A stretch of 64,000 bases of DNA from Megaleporinus macrocephalus (taxonomy: Eukaryota; Chordata; Actinopteri; Characiformes; Anostomidae). Position 1 is the first letter of the stretch. Every line of letters starts with the position of its first letter. This document shows positions 46,540 through 58,200 of the stretch, piece by piece. The stretch spans positions 37,194,120-37,258,119 of the forward strand of contig CM038719.1 of the NCBI GenBank assembly GCA_021613375.1, written 5' to 3'. The translations under genes and the position numbers were made by a program. The notes below the pieces were generated by a model, which ran no database searches, was not told where the DNA came from, and worked only from the letters and a program-made list of their open reading frames with translations.

Positions 46540-49360
46540 TATTCACCAACATCTCATTCAAATTTTCCAGTTTTACCTTAAATGCTACAGCAGTTATATT
46601 GCGGCGCCTTGGGCAGCACCATTTAAGGTGGACTGGGAAAATTTGAACTAGTGAATAGGAAGCTGAGTGTTAGCTTTGTGTACGGTCTTCCAGGTAGTTG
46701 TTAATAGCCCCATGTTCTACTAATCTATTAATATTTTTTGAGCATTTTCTGATACCTCGAAAATATTTATTGTACTTTAATGTACTTTAAGTGTAATTAA
46801 ATTAAATAATGAAGGAAGATCTCTGAATTCTTACTCCAAATATTAAGACCCTACTCATGGGTCTCGAGCCATGCTTTTGGGGGCCCTAGTCATGCTTTTG
46901 GGCCCCTTATGAAAATGGCTGAGGCGTTGTGCCACTGCTCTGCCTTCGACTTCTGGCTATTAGGAGTCCTAGGAAAGAGGGGGGCATCATTTTAGAAGGC
47001 CCGGGTTATGAGAGCCCCTACCAGGGGGCCCTAGAGAAGAGCCGGGCATACCATTAGAGGGCCCTTGATCACGAGGGGCGCAGGTTGGGGAGAGTTGCCC
47101 AGGGGCCCAGACTATACTTAATCCGTCCTTGACCCTACTGCGTTTGGAGGTGTAGCACAACAAGTTTTAAGTTTAGCTTTCTATTCACCAATATCTCATT
47201 AAGATCTTCCTGGTCCACCTTAAACAGTGCAGCAGTTACACTGTGGTGTCTGAGGATGCTCCTTTTAAAGTGAACCAGAAAAACTGAAACTTGGTGTAAG
47301 GTCTTCCAGGTAGTTGCTAGGTGCTCCATATTCTATTAAACTATTAATATTCGTTTAAACACAATTTTTTTCTGATATCCTTAAAAATATTACCTCAAAT
47401 ATCCACAACTTGTACTTTAAAGGCTGGTTTGACTGGAAATTAAATAAATGAAAGATCTGATTCTTACCCCAATAAATTTAGGCCCTACTATAACATCTGG
47501 TTCAGATTTTTCCTTTCCGACCTAACTGGTGCAACAGTTACATTCTGGCACTTAAGGCTGCACCATTTAAGGTGGACTGGGTAATTGGAGCTGATAATTA
47601 GGAAGCTGAATGTCAGCTTTGTGTAAGGTCTTTCAGGCAGTTGTTAGGAGCCCAAAGTTCTATTAATATCATAATAATAGAATACACAACTTGTATTTTA
47701 ATGGATGGTTGAACTGGAAATTAAATAAATGAATGAAAGTCTCTGAATTTTTGCTCCAAGATATTAAGACCCTACTGCGTTTGGAGGTGTAGCACAACAA
47801 AGTTTTAAGTTCAGCTTCACCAACACCAACATCTCATTAAGATCTTCCTGGTCCACGTTAAACAGTGCAGCAGTTACACTGTGGTGTCTGAGGCTGCTCC
47901 ATTTAAGGTGGACCGGGAAAACTGAAACTGGTAAAAAGGAAGCTGAATGTCAGCTTTGTGTAAAGTCTTCCAGGTAGTTGCTAGGTGCCCCATGATCTAT
48001 TAATCTATTAATACTCATTTAAACACCATTTTTTTCTGATATCCTTAAAAATATTACCTCAAAAATCCACAACTTGTACTTTAATGGCTAGTTCAACTGG
48101 AAATTAAATACATGAAAGATCATCTCTGATTCTTACCCCAATAAATTTAGGCCCTACTATAACATCTCATTCAGATTTTCTCATTCCAACCTAACTGGTG
48201 CACATTCTGGCAAATAAGGCTGCACCATTTAAGGTGGACTGGGAAAATTGGAGCTGATGAATAGGAAGCTGAATGTCAGCTTTGTGTAAGGTCTTCCAGG
48301 TAGTTGTTAGGAGCCCCATGTTCTATTAATATAGTAATAAAATACACAACTTGTACTTTAATGGCTGGTTGAACTGGAAATTAAATAAATGAAGGAAGAT
48401 CTCTGAATCTTGCTCCAAGACATTAAGACCCTACTACGTTTGGAGTTCAGCTTCCTATTCACCAACATCTTATTAAGATCTTCCTGGTCCACGTTAAATG
48501 GTGCAGCAGTTACACTGTGGTGTCTGAGGATGCTCCTTTTAAGGTGGACTGGGAAAACTGGAACTGGTGAAAAGGAAGCTGAATGTCAGCTTTGTGTAAG
48601 GTCTTCCAGGTAGTTGTTAGGCGCTCCATGTTCTATTAATCTATTAATACTCGTTTGAACAGCAATTTTTTCTGATATCCTTAAAAATCCACAACTTGTA
48701 CTTTAAAGGCTGGTATGACTGGAAATAAATAAATGAAAGATTATCTCTGATTCTTCCAGGTAGTTGTTAGGAGCCACATGTTCTATTAATATAATAATAC
48801 AATATGCAACTTGTACTTAAAAGAAAAGAAAGATCCTCTCTGATTTTTAACCCCAATAAATTTAGGCCCTACTTTGTTTGGGAATGTAGCACAACTAGGT
48901 TTAACAAGGTTCAGCTTCCTATTCACCAACAACTCATTCAGATTTTCCACCTTAAATGGTGCAGCCACTACAATATCTCTGATTCTTACCCCAATAAATT
49001 TAGGCCCTACTAAAACATCTCGTTAAGATTTTACTGTTCCAACCTAAATGGTGCAACAGTTACATTCTGGCGCTTGAGGCTGCACCACTTAAGGTGGACC
49101 GGTAAAAAATAAAGTGGAACTGGTGAATATTAATATTAATATTAATATATTAACATCTCATTAAGATCTTCCCGGTCCACCTTAAATGGTGCAGCAGTTA
49201 CACTGTGGTGTCTGAGGATGCTCCATTTCCAGTCCATTTAAGGCGGACTGGGAAAACTGGGGCTGATGACTAGAAAGCTGAATGTCAGCTTTGTGTAAGG
49301 TCTTCCAGGTGGTTGTTAGGAACCCCATGTTCTATTAATCTATTAATATTCTTTTTGACA
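46540..49360. repeat. ~320-bp tandem repeat with internal hairpin
   Basis: Units share GCTTTGTGTAAGGTCTTCCA, GGTAGTTGTTAGGAGCCCCA, CACAACTTGTACTTTAATGG, CAATAAATTTAGGCCCTACT and CACCAACATCTCATTAAGAT. The GTGTAAGG landmark falls near 46677, 47296, 47619, 47962, 48284, 48596 and 49295, so spacing is about 310-345 with some double-length units. Each unit carries an inverted pair, TTCCTGGTCCACCTTAAATG ... CCATTTAAGGTGGACTGGGA, able to fold into a hairpin with a ~40-base loop. G-rich 'gggcccctt' words occur only in 46.86-47.10 kb. Also related to 5645-6870. Confidence 0.88.
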
Positions 49361-50274
49361 GCCAACTTTTTCCAATATCCTTGAAAATATCTCCAACAAA
49401 TCAACCACTTGTTCTTAAATGGCTGGACTGACTGAAAATTAAATAAGTGAAGGATGATCTCAATGAAAGGATGAGGCGTAGCACCACCCCTGCACCACTG
49501 CGACGTCACCTTAATGATCTGGAACAAACAGTTATTGTTTAACTAAACAGAAATAAACACACCGCTGGCTGGTTGTCAATGCGCCGTGACGTTCTGTGTT
49601 AGTCGTGATGGGGCCTCGCTAATCGCCGCGTCTGCGCTAATTGGATGCGACTGAAACGCATTCCTCGCGGCTCTCCGAGAGCCGTCCCGACTGTCAGAGC
49701 TCAAACGAGACCTCCGATGAGCTCATGACTTCAGAGGAGTGTTTCGCTGTGACAGTGTGCATGTGGTGCTGCTTAGCACACACTAAACACTGCGTCGTCT
49801 CTGATGTGCGGCGTATGAAAGAATCTGGCGTAATCGAACAGTGTTTACATCAGAGATACGTTAACCCCGCCGTCAACCGTTACGGGGGGAACAAAAGCTT
49901 TCCTCAACAAACGAACTGACGTAAATTACACGGTAACGTCCCGAGCAAAGTGGATGGACGTGGATGTGAAGCCCCTCGCTTGATGAAACTGGCTCTACGA
50001 TGAAAATGAGCTGTGGTTTGGATCAGTGGAAATGAGGGCTCATTGCAATGTGTGTTTGTACTTTTTCCTCTGTCCTACCTGACTTCTGTCACGAACGGCC
50101 TCCGAATTCCAAGACGAGGTGCGCTGAAGCAGGTGTTTCGTGTTAGAAACACTAAAATACACTGGGCACGGTGTTTGGAGGACCACAACTGGCTGAACCA
50201 AATACTGAACCATGTGTATAAAAGTATAAACTGATGTAAATAATAAATGGTTATATTTAACATTATGATTCTTA
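49361..50274. other. Intronic sequence, nothing recognised
   Basis: Mixed sequence; short open frames (80-92 codons) at 49285-49527 minus and 49641-49919 plus show no domain. Confidence 0.45.
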
Positions 50275-50425
50275 TACAGGAGAAGCCATAATAACTGCAT
50301 TCTACTTTACAGGAGAAGCTAAAAACCTTCCTTGCTTTCAATGGAAGTCAATGGAACCAGACTTTTTTCCAAGTTATTTTGGAGCATTTCTATTGGTCCA
50401 TTTAGCATGAATTTTTTACTCAATA
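50275..50425. mobile_element. Dispersed MITE-like repeat, copy e
   Basis: ACTTTACAGGAGAAGC, CTTGCTTTCAATGGAAGTCA and GAGCATTTCTATTGGTCCAT match the copy at 23478. Confidence 0.6.
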
Positions 50426-50539
50426 TAAGCGGCAGCTCTTGAGTTCAAATAATGTTAAAAAAATAAAAATCATTAAAAATAAAGATATGTTTTTCTTTGG
50501 ATAGCGACGATATTTACAAAAGCTTTATAATTCAATATT

Positions 50540-50966
50540 CAATATTATATAAATATTCAAACAGTATTAATACAGTAAGTAGTGCTTTTCCATACATCAG
50601 TGTGTTTATTTAACCCTTTCCAAGCATCTCCTTTTATAAACAACCCAGTATTATTTACAGTTCTCATCTAATACCTGCTTTGACTGCTCAGTACTTCATT
50701 AAGCTAAATCAAGATTACTGCTGAAGGAACTGAATACATTCATACAATGTCTGGGGCGTCCAGGAGAAATCTGGAACTACACTAAACTGGAGCTCAAGAT
50801 CTGATCTACTTCTCTCACAATAAGATATTCATGTTACTTTATATTGTGTGTATGATTATTTACATCTGTTCTAATTATATATTGTGGTCTTACTGGTGAA
50901 AATACACTTAGATAAGGGGTTTTAACCAGTCAGCTTAGGTGGCCAAGACTTTTGCACAGTAGTGTA
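50540..50966. mobile_element. Tc1-like MITE family, copy 4 (reverse)
   Basis: Same order of landmarks as 35559-35981, ending AAGACTTTTGCACAGTAGTG TA, the best-preserved terminus of the family. Confidence 0.8.
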
Positions 50967-51210
50967 CATCATTGTGACCCATACTTTCTTATCACCATAG
51001 AGATACATACATATATAGATGCCGTGTTGTCTGCTGTCTTTATCTGAGGTGTTAGGTCTTCGCATCCCCTATATAAGCAGTCAAGATCCGCTTATAAACA
51101 AATACACATGTACGGAGACATTATGGGTTCTCATGGTCATAACTTCCTTATTACAGAACTACACATAAACATGAGTGTCGAATTAGTTGTTATATAATAT
51201 ATAACCTAAA

Positions 51211-51232
51211 TCTATCTATCTATCTATCTATC

Positions 51233-51312
<80 letters not shown>
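51211..51312. repeat. (TATC)n-(TA)n compound microsatellite
   Basis: Five to six TATC units then about 39 TA units; 170 bases 3' of the DNAAF5 donor at 51482. Confidence 0.96.
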
Positions 51313-51315
<3 letters not shown>

Positions 51316-51482
51316 TAATGAACCTTTCTCTGTTATGTTATTGAATGCAGTCCAGCAGAAATATTGACGCCCCAGAAATAGCTGTGCCATTGACGTGCCT
51401 GGCTGAACCCAAGGCATCATCTATGTATGTATATCTATGCTTATCCCCTCCACTGTGTTCTTCTTAGAGAGTACAGCCTTAC

Positions 51483-51715
51483 ATGTGCTCTGGCGGCTGG
51501 TTCTGGGTCAGTGCAGGCTCGGTACAGGGTTGTGAGCAGCGGCTGTAGGTGCTGTGTGCAGTGTTCTTCAGCGTGCAGTAGGAGGACCCTCAGCAGCTGC
51601 AGGGTTTTCACCCGCGTCTGTGCCAGCCAGTCACCGGCATCTCGGGCCACGGCGGGCATCAGCTTCGACAGGTTCCTCACCACCAGCTCCCTGCAGCCCA
51701 GAGCCGGACGCTCCA
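51483..51715 (-). CDS. dnaaf5: DNAAF5 internal exon (first visible)
   Basis: This 233-bp exon starts with two bases of a split codon and encodes [20 protein letters not shown], then DWLAQTRVKTLQLLRVLLLH, AEEHCTQHLQPLLTTLYRAC and TDPEPAARAH. DNAAF5 has [31 protein letters not shown] and TQHLE..LRTLFRACTDEE at this point, the clearest family match in the window. The acceptor is ctccctctcag|TGG and the donor GCACAT|GTAAGG. Entry phase 1, exit phase 0. No upstream exon was found between 51716 and 64000, so the preceding intron exceeds 12.2 kb and is largely tandem arrays. The apparent in-frame start at 51716 is a GTG spanning the splice site, not an initiation codon. Confidence 0.95.
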
Positions 51716-51839
51716 CTGAGAGGGAGATAGAAGGAGAGAGAGGAGCGAGTGGGTTATTAAGGTGCGCTGACCATTCATACAGAAAAGAATCTGTAAAACA
51801 CAGTCCGTGTTTGAGGTCATTGTTTTTGTGATGTCACAA

Positions 51840-53095
51840 ATATCTACATCTGCCAATTCAGCCTACTGCAGACAGGCCGTGTTCATTCAGTCTCCAGAAG
51901 CTTAGCCCCACACATTCAGTCTATAGCAGTTTAGCCCCGCCCACGTGGCCTACAGCGGTTTAGCTCCGCCCGTTCAGTTTATAGCAGTTTAGCCCCACCC
52001 ATTCAGACTACAGTAGTTTAGCTCCACCTATTCGGCATATAACTGTTTAGCCCCGGCCATTCAGCCTACAGCAGTTTAGCTTCTCCTATTCAGCCTGCAG
52101 CAGTTTAGCCCCGCCCATTCAGCCTACAGTAGTTTAGCTCCACCCATTCAGCCTACATCAGTTTAGCTTCTCCTATTCAGCCTACAGCAGTTTAGCTTCT
52201 CCTATTCAGCCTGCAGCAGTTTAGCCCCGCCCATTCAGCCTACATCAGTTTAGCTTCTCCTATTCAGCCTACAGCAGTTTAGCCCCGCCCATTCAGCCTA
52301 CAGTAGTTTAGCTCCACCCATTCAGCCTACAGCAGTTTAGCCCCGCCCATTCAGCCTACAGCAGTTTAGCTTCTCCTTTTTGGCCTACGCCTACAGCAGT
52401 TTAGCCCCACCCATTTAGCCTACAGCAGTTTAGCTTCTCCTATTTGGCCTACAGCAGTTTGGCCCCACCCATTCAGCCTACAGCATTTTAGCCCCACCCA
52501 TTCAGCCTACAGCAGTTTAGCTCCACCTATTCAGCCTACAGCAGTTTAGCTCCACCCATTCAGACTACAGTAGTTTAGCTCCACCTATTCAGCATATAAC
52601 TGTTTAGCCCCGCCCATTCAACCTACAGCAGTTTAGCTTCTCCTATTCAGCCTACAGCAGTTTAGCCCCGCCCATTCAGCCTACAGCAGTTTAGGTCCAC
52701 CTATTCAGACTACAGCAGTTTAGCTCCACCTATTCAGACTACAGCAGTTCAAGTCCATCCATTCGACAACAGCTGTTAAGCCACACCAATTCAGCCCACA
52801 GCAGTTTAGCTCCACCCATTCAGCCGACTGGAGTTTAGCCCCACCCATTTAACCTACAGCAGTTTAGCTCTGCCTAAGTGGTCAACAGCAGTTTAGCTCC
52901 ACCTATTTAGCCGACTGCAGTTTAGCCCCACCCATTCAACCTACAGCAGTTTAGCCCCACCCATTCAACCTACAGCAGTTCAGCTCTGACCATTCCGCAA
53001 ACGATGGTTTAGTCCCACCTATTCAGACGATTGCAGTTTAGCCCCCCCTATTCAGCAGACAGTGATTTAGCCCCACCCATTCAGACTGAAGTTAT
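51840..53095. repeat. 29-bp minisatellite, reverse of the 8.0-9.2 kb array
   Basis: About 43 copies of a 29-bp unit, CATTCAGCCTACAGCAGTTT plus AGCCCCGCC, the reverse complement of the unit at 8040-9165. Variants include AGCTTCTCC, AGCTCCACC, GACTACAGTAG and CATATAACTG. The edges are more degenerate than the core. Confidence 0.95.
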
Positions 53096-53472
53096 AAGGA
53101 GTGTTTTGTTGCAGGGTAGCCAATCAGCAAAGAGCTCACATTCCTTGAGGCGCAGTAACTAAATTCATTGTAACACCTGATTGCAACCGATGTGTGACGT
53201 GAGCGATGCAGTGGTGTGAGGGCTACAGCTCGGCCTTTGATATCTACAGGCTTTGCACTACGCAGTGGAGCAGAGAGGAAGCTGTACAGACGTTTCCTTT
53301 TCCACATGGATAGATTGAGCTTCAGTGCGGGACCAATCAAATGTACCCAGTTTTCTCCTGATTCCAGGAAATCTAGCCAATCAGCAATGACGTTGATGTA
53401 GCCAGCATGGTGCTGACCGCATGCCTGAAGCACCACACACGTGCCTCCAACCTCAAAAACAATATGACACAC
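53092..53472 (-). other. 126-codon open frame of unknown origin
   Basis: The frame runs from an ATG at 53472 to a stop at 53092 and has no tandem repeat or compositional bias, unlike other long frames here. It contains VVLQACGQHHAGYINVIADW and LYSFLSAPLRSAKPVDIK. I recognise no domain or DNAAF5 similarity. It may be a fragment of a dispersed element, a retrocopy, or chance. The 3' end overlaps the last degenerate units of the minisatellite, which argues against an intact gene. Confidence 0.3.
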
Positions 53473-54445
53473 TACTGAGTTTCAGGATGCTCATGTTTTC
53501 AGCTGTGGAATGTGTTTTTTTGAATATATGATGGTTTTGGTGATTCAGTTTCAGCAGATATTATTGTTTAGCATACACCGTAAACACACCTACACCAATC
53601 GCTTCACCCACGACCCCTATACCCTCCACACACAGCCAGCTTATATAACACAGTGGTGAGTCTTCTCAGTGGGTGTGGGTGGTCGTGGACTAAGACACGC
53701 TGGCCCTACAAAGGTTCTGCATTATGTTCTGGTGGGCTTGTTAAAGTTGGTTTCTTATCTGAATTTCCTGTCACACCTTAAATGTTGTGGCTGTTAAATT
53801 CTGGCATCATTTAAGGTGGAACGAGAAATTCAAACCTAGCTTCGTTAAGGTGGACAATGTTGGGGTGACACAGAGATTTCAGCCCTCATTCTTCTACTGC
53901 TCAGTGTGTCTTTTACGGAGCTGCAAGTCCATAAAAAACAGTAAATGTCTGTAAAGATAATCAACTTAAAGCAGAAACCAGTTAATGATCCATCAGCTAA
54001 ACCAACACTGTGAAGATGCTGGACACTGAAATGACATGTACATGTCTGGCCCAGTGTTTGATGTAAAAAAAGCACTCTTTCCTGAGGGGGACCCCCGTCC
54101 TACATCCCACCAGAGCTTCAATACATGTTCCTTACAGTGTGACAACACTGGGACCAAGTATGCGCGTACACTGCTTCGGCCTTCATGTTGAACTCTTGTC
54201 TAGTATAATTGAAAGTGAGCAAAAACGAGAGGGGACGAAAGTTAAAGAGGGAGAACAAAGAGTGAGAAAATGAGAGAGAGAGGGAATCAAAGAGGAGAGA
54301 GAGTGAGAGAGGAGAGTTATAAATCAGACAGAAACACATACAGCGCACGACAGGACACGGCACAGCAGCACAGGGCAGGACAAGACAGGACTGTCTGTCT
54401 CACAGTGACCTCTTCATACAAGGAGGAGAGATTTACAGCACTTGC

Positions 54446-54448
<3 letters not shown>
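53473..54448. other. Intronic sequence with one hairpin element
   Basis: Bases 53762-53836 hold AATTTCCTGTCACACCTTAAATG ... CATTTAAGGTGGAACGAGAAATT in inverted arms, a lone copy of the hairpin seen in the 46.5-49.4 kb repeat. A GA-rich patch lies at 54228-54310. Nothing else recognised. Confidence 0.6.

Positions 54449-54484
<36 letters not shown>
54449..54484. repeat. (GT)n microsatellite
   Basis: Perfect run. Confidence 0.95.
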
Positions 54485-54492
<8 letters not shown>

Positions 54493-54653
54493 ATGTTTTT
54501 GTGCATATTCAGTACTGAATGTCCTGACTATAGTGAACCCCAGTATATGTATATATATTACATACTAATGATCATTAACCATTTAAGTGCCACAGTAGGA
54601 ATACTGAAATTACATATTCCTTTTTTATTTTAATGAATCGTAGCTGTAGTTCA

Positions 54654-55222
54654 AGCTCATTAGCAGTCTGTATAAGGTAGGCTGTATATAGGCAGGCTGT
54701 ATGTAGGCAGTCTGTATATAGGCAGTCTGTGTGAAGGCAGTGTGTAAATAGGCAGTCTTTGTGAAGGCAGTCTGTATATAGGCAGTGTGTAAATAGGCAG
54801 TCTGTGTGAAGGCAGTGTGTAAATAGGCAGTCTGTTTATAGGCAGTCTGTAAATAAACAGTGTGCAAATAGGCAGTCTGTATATAGGCAGGCTGTTTGAA
54901 GGCAGTCTGTATGAAGGCAGTCTGTAAATAGGCAGACTGTATATAGGCGGGCTGTATGAAGGCAGTCTGTAAATAGGCAGTCTATGTGAAACTAGTCTGT
55001 ATATAGGCAGTCTGTAAATAGGCAGTCTGTATATACGCAGGCTGTATGAAGGCAGTCTGTATATAGGCAGTCAGTATATAGGCAGTCTGTATGAAGGCAG
55101 TCTGTATATAGGCAGTTTGTATATAGGGAGGCTGTATGAAAGCAGGCTGTATGAAGGCAGTCTGTAAATAGGCAGTCTGTGTGAAACCAGTCTGTATATA
55201 GGCAGGCTGTATATAGCAGTCT
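54654..55222. repeat. 15-bp minisatellite
   Basis: About 38 copies of AGGCAGTCTGTATAT, with the last positions alternating among TATATA, AAATA, GTGAA and ATGAA. The period is five codons, so minus-strand Thr/Ala/Tyr frames are artefacts. Confidence 0.95.
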
Positions 55223-55224
55223 TA

Positions 55225-58200
55225 ACCTCAGTATCTCATACAACACTACACCTAAACCTAACTCTAATCTCAGTACCTTATATAATACTACACCTAACCC
55301 TAACCTTAACCTCAGTACCTTATATAATACTACACCTACACCTAACCTTAACCTCAGTACCTTATATAATACTACACCTACACCTAACCTTAACCTCAGT
55401 ACCTTATATAATACTACACCTACACCTAACCTTAACCTCAGTACCTTATATAATACTACACCTACACCTAACCTTAACCTCAGTACCTTATATAATACTA
55501 CACCTAAACCTAACCTTAACCTCAGTACCTTATATAATACTACACCAACACCTAAACCTAACCTCAGTACCTTATATAATACTACACCTAAACCTAACCT
55601 TAACCTTAACCTCAGTACCTTATATAATACTACACCTACACCTAACCTTAACCTCAGTACCTTATAATACTACACCTAAACCTAACCTTAACCTCAGTAC
55701 CTTATATAATACTACACCTACACCTAAACTTAACCTCAGTACCTTATATAATACTACACCTAAACCTAACCTTAACCTCAGTACCTTATATAATACTACA
55801 CCTACACCTAACCCTAACCTCAGTACCTTATATAATACTACACCTACACCTAACCTTAATCTCAGTACCTTATATAATACTACACCTAAACCTAACCTTA
55901 ACCTTAACCTCAGTACCTTATATAATACTACACCTAACCCTAACCTTAACCTCAGTACCTTATATAATACTACACCTACACCTAACCCTAACCTCAGTAC
56001 CTTATATAATACTACACCTAAACCTAACCTTAACCTCAGTACCTTATATAATACTACACCTACACCTAACCCTAACCTTAACCTCAGTACCTTATATAAT
56101 ACTACACCTAAACCTAACCTTAACCTCAGTACCTTATATAATACTACACCTACACCTAACCTTAACCTCAGTATCTTATATAATACTACACCTAAACCTA
56201 ACCTTAACCTCAGTACCTTATATAATACTACACCTACACCTAACCTTAACCTCAGTACCTTATATAATACTACACCTACACCTAACCTTAACCTCAGTAT
56301 CTTATATAATACTACACCTAAACCTAACCTTAACCTCAGTACCTTATATAATACTACACCTACACCTAACCTTAACCTCAGTACCTTATATAATACTACA
56401 CCTACACCTAACCTTAACCTCAGTACCTTATAATACTACACCTAAACCTAACCTTAACCTCAGTACCTTATAATACTACACCTACACCTAACCTTAACCT
56501 CAGTACCTTATATAATACTACACCTACACCTAACCCTAACCTTAACCTCAGTACCTTATATAATACTACACCTACACCTAAACCTAACCTTAACCTCAGT
56601 ACCTTATAATACTACACCTAAACCTAACCTTAACCTCAGTACCTTATAATACTACACCTAAACCTAACCCTAACCTCAGTACCTTATATAATGCTACACC
56701 TACACCTAACCTTAACCTCAGTACCTTATATAATACTACACCTACACCTAAACCTAACCTTAACCTCAGTACCTTATATAATACTACACCTACACCTAAC
56801 CCTAACCTCAGTACCTTATATAATACTACACCTACACCTAACCCTAACCTTAACCTCGGTACCTTATATAATACTACACCTACACCTAACCTTAACCTCA
56901 GTACCTTATATAATACTACACCTAAACCTAAACATAACCTTAACCTCAGTACCTTATATAATACTACACCTACACCTAACCTTAACCTCAGTACCTTATA
57001 TAATACTACACCTACACCTAACCTTAACCTCAGTACCTTATATAATACTACACCTACACCTAACCTTAACCTCAGTACCTTATAATACTACACCTAAACC
57101 TAACCTTAACCTCAGTACCTTATATAATACTACACCTACACCTAACCTTAACCTCAGTACCTTATATAATACTACACCTACACCTAACCTTAACCTTAAC
57201 CTTAACCTCAGTACCTTATATAATACTACACCTACACCTAACCTTAACCTCAGTATCCCATATAATACTACACCTAAACCTAACCTTAACCTCAGTACCT
57301 TATATAATACTACACCTACACCTAAACTTAACCTCAGTACCTTATATAATACTACACCTACACCTAAACCTAACCTTAACCTCAGTACCTTATATAATAC
57401 TACACCTACACCTAACCTTAACCTCAGTACCTTATATAATACTACACCTACACCTAAACCTAACCTTAACCTCAGTACCTTATGTAATACTACATCTAAA
57501 CCTAACCCTAACCTCAGTACCTTATAATACTACACCTAAACCTAACCTTAACCTCAGTACCTTATAATACTACACCTAAACCTAACCTTAACCTCAGTAC
57601 CTTATATAATACTACACCTACACCTAACCTTAACCTCAGTACCTTATATAATACTACACCTACACCTAAACCTAACCTTAACCTCAGTACCTTATATAAT
57701 ACTACACCTACACCTAACCTTAACCTCAGTACCTTATATAATACTACACCTACACCTAAACCTAACCTTAACCTCAGTACCTTATGTAATACTACATCTA
57801 AACCTAACCCTAACCTCAGTACCTTATAATACTACACCTAAACCTAACCTTAACCTCAGTACCTAATAATACTACACCTAAACCTAACCTTAACCTCAGT
57901 ACCTTATAATACTACACCTAAACCTAACCTTAACCTCAGTACCTTATATAATACTACAACTACACCTAAACATAACCTTAACCTCAGTACCTTATATAAT
58001 ACTACACCTAAACCTAACCTTAACCTCAGTACCTTATATAATACTACACCTACACCTAACCCTAACCTCAGTACCTTATATAATACTACACCTACACCTA
58101 ACCCTAACCTCAGTACCTTATATAATACTACACCTACACCTAACCTTAACCTTAACCTCAGTACCTTATATAATACTACACCTACACCTAACCCTAACCT

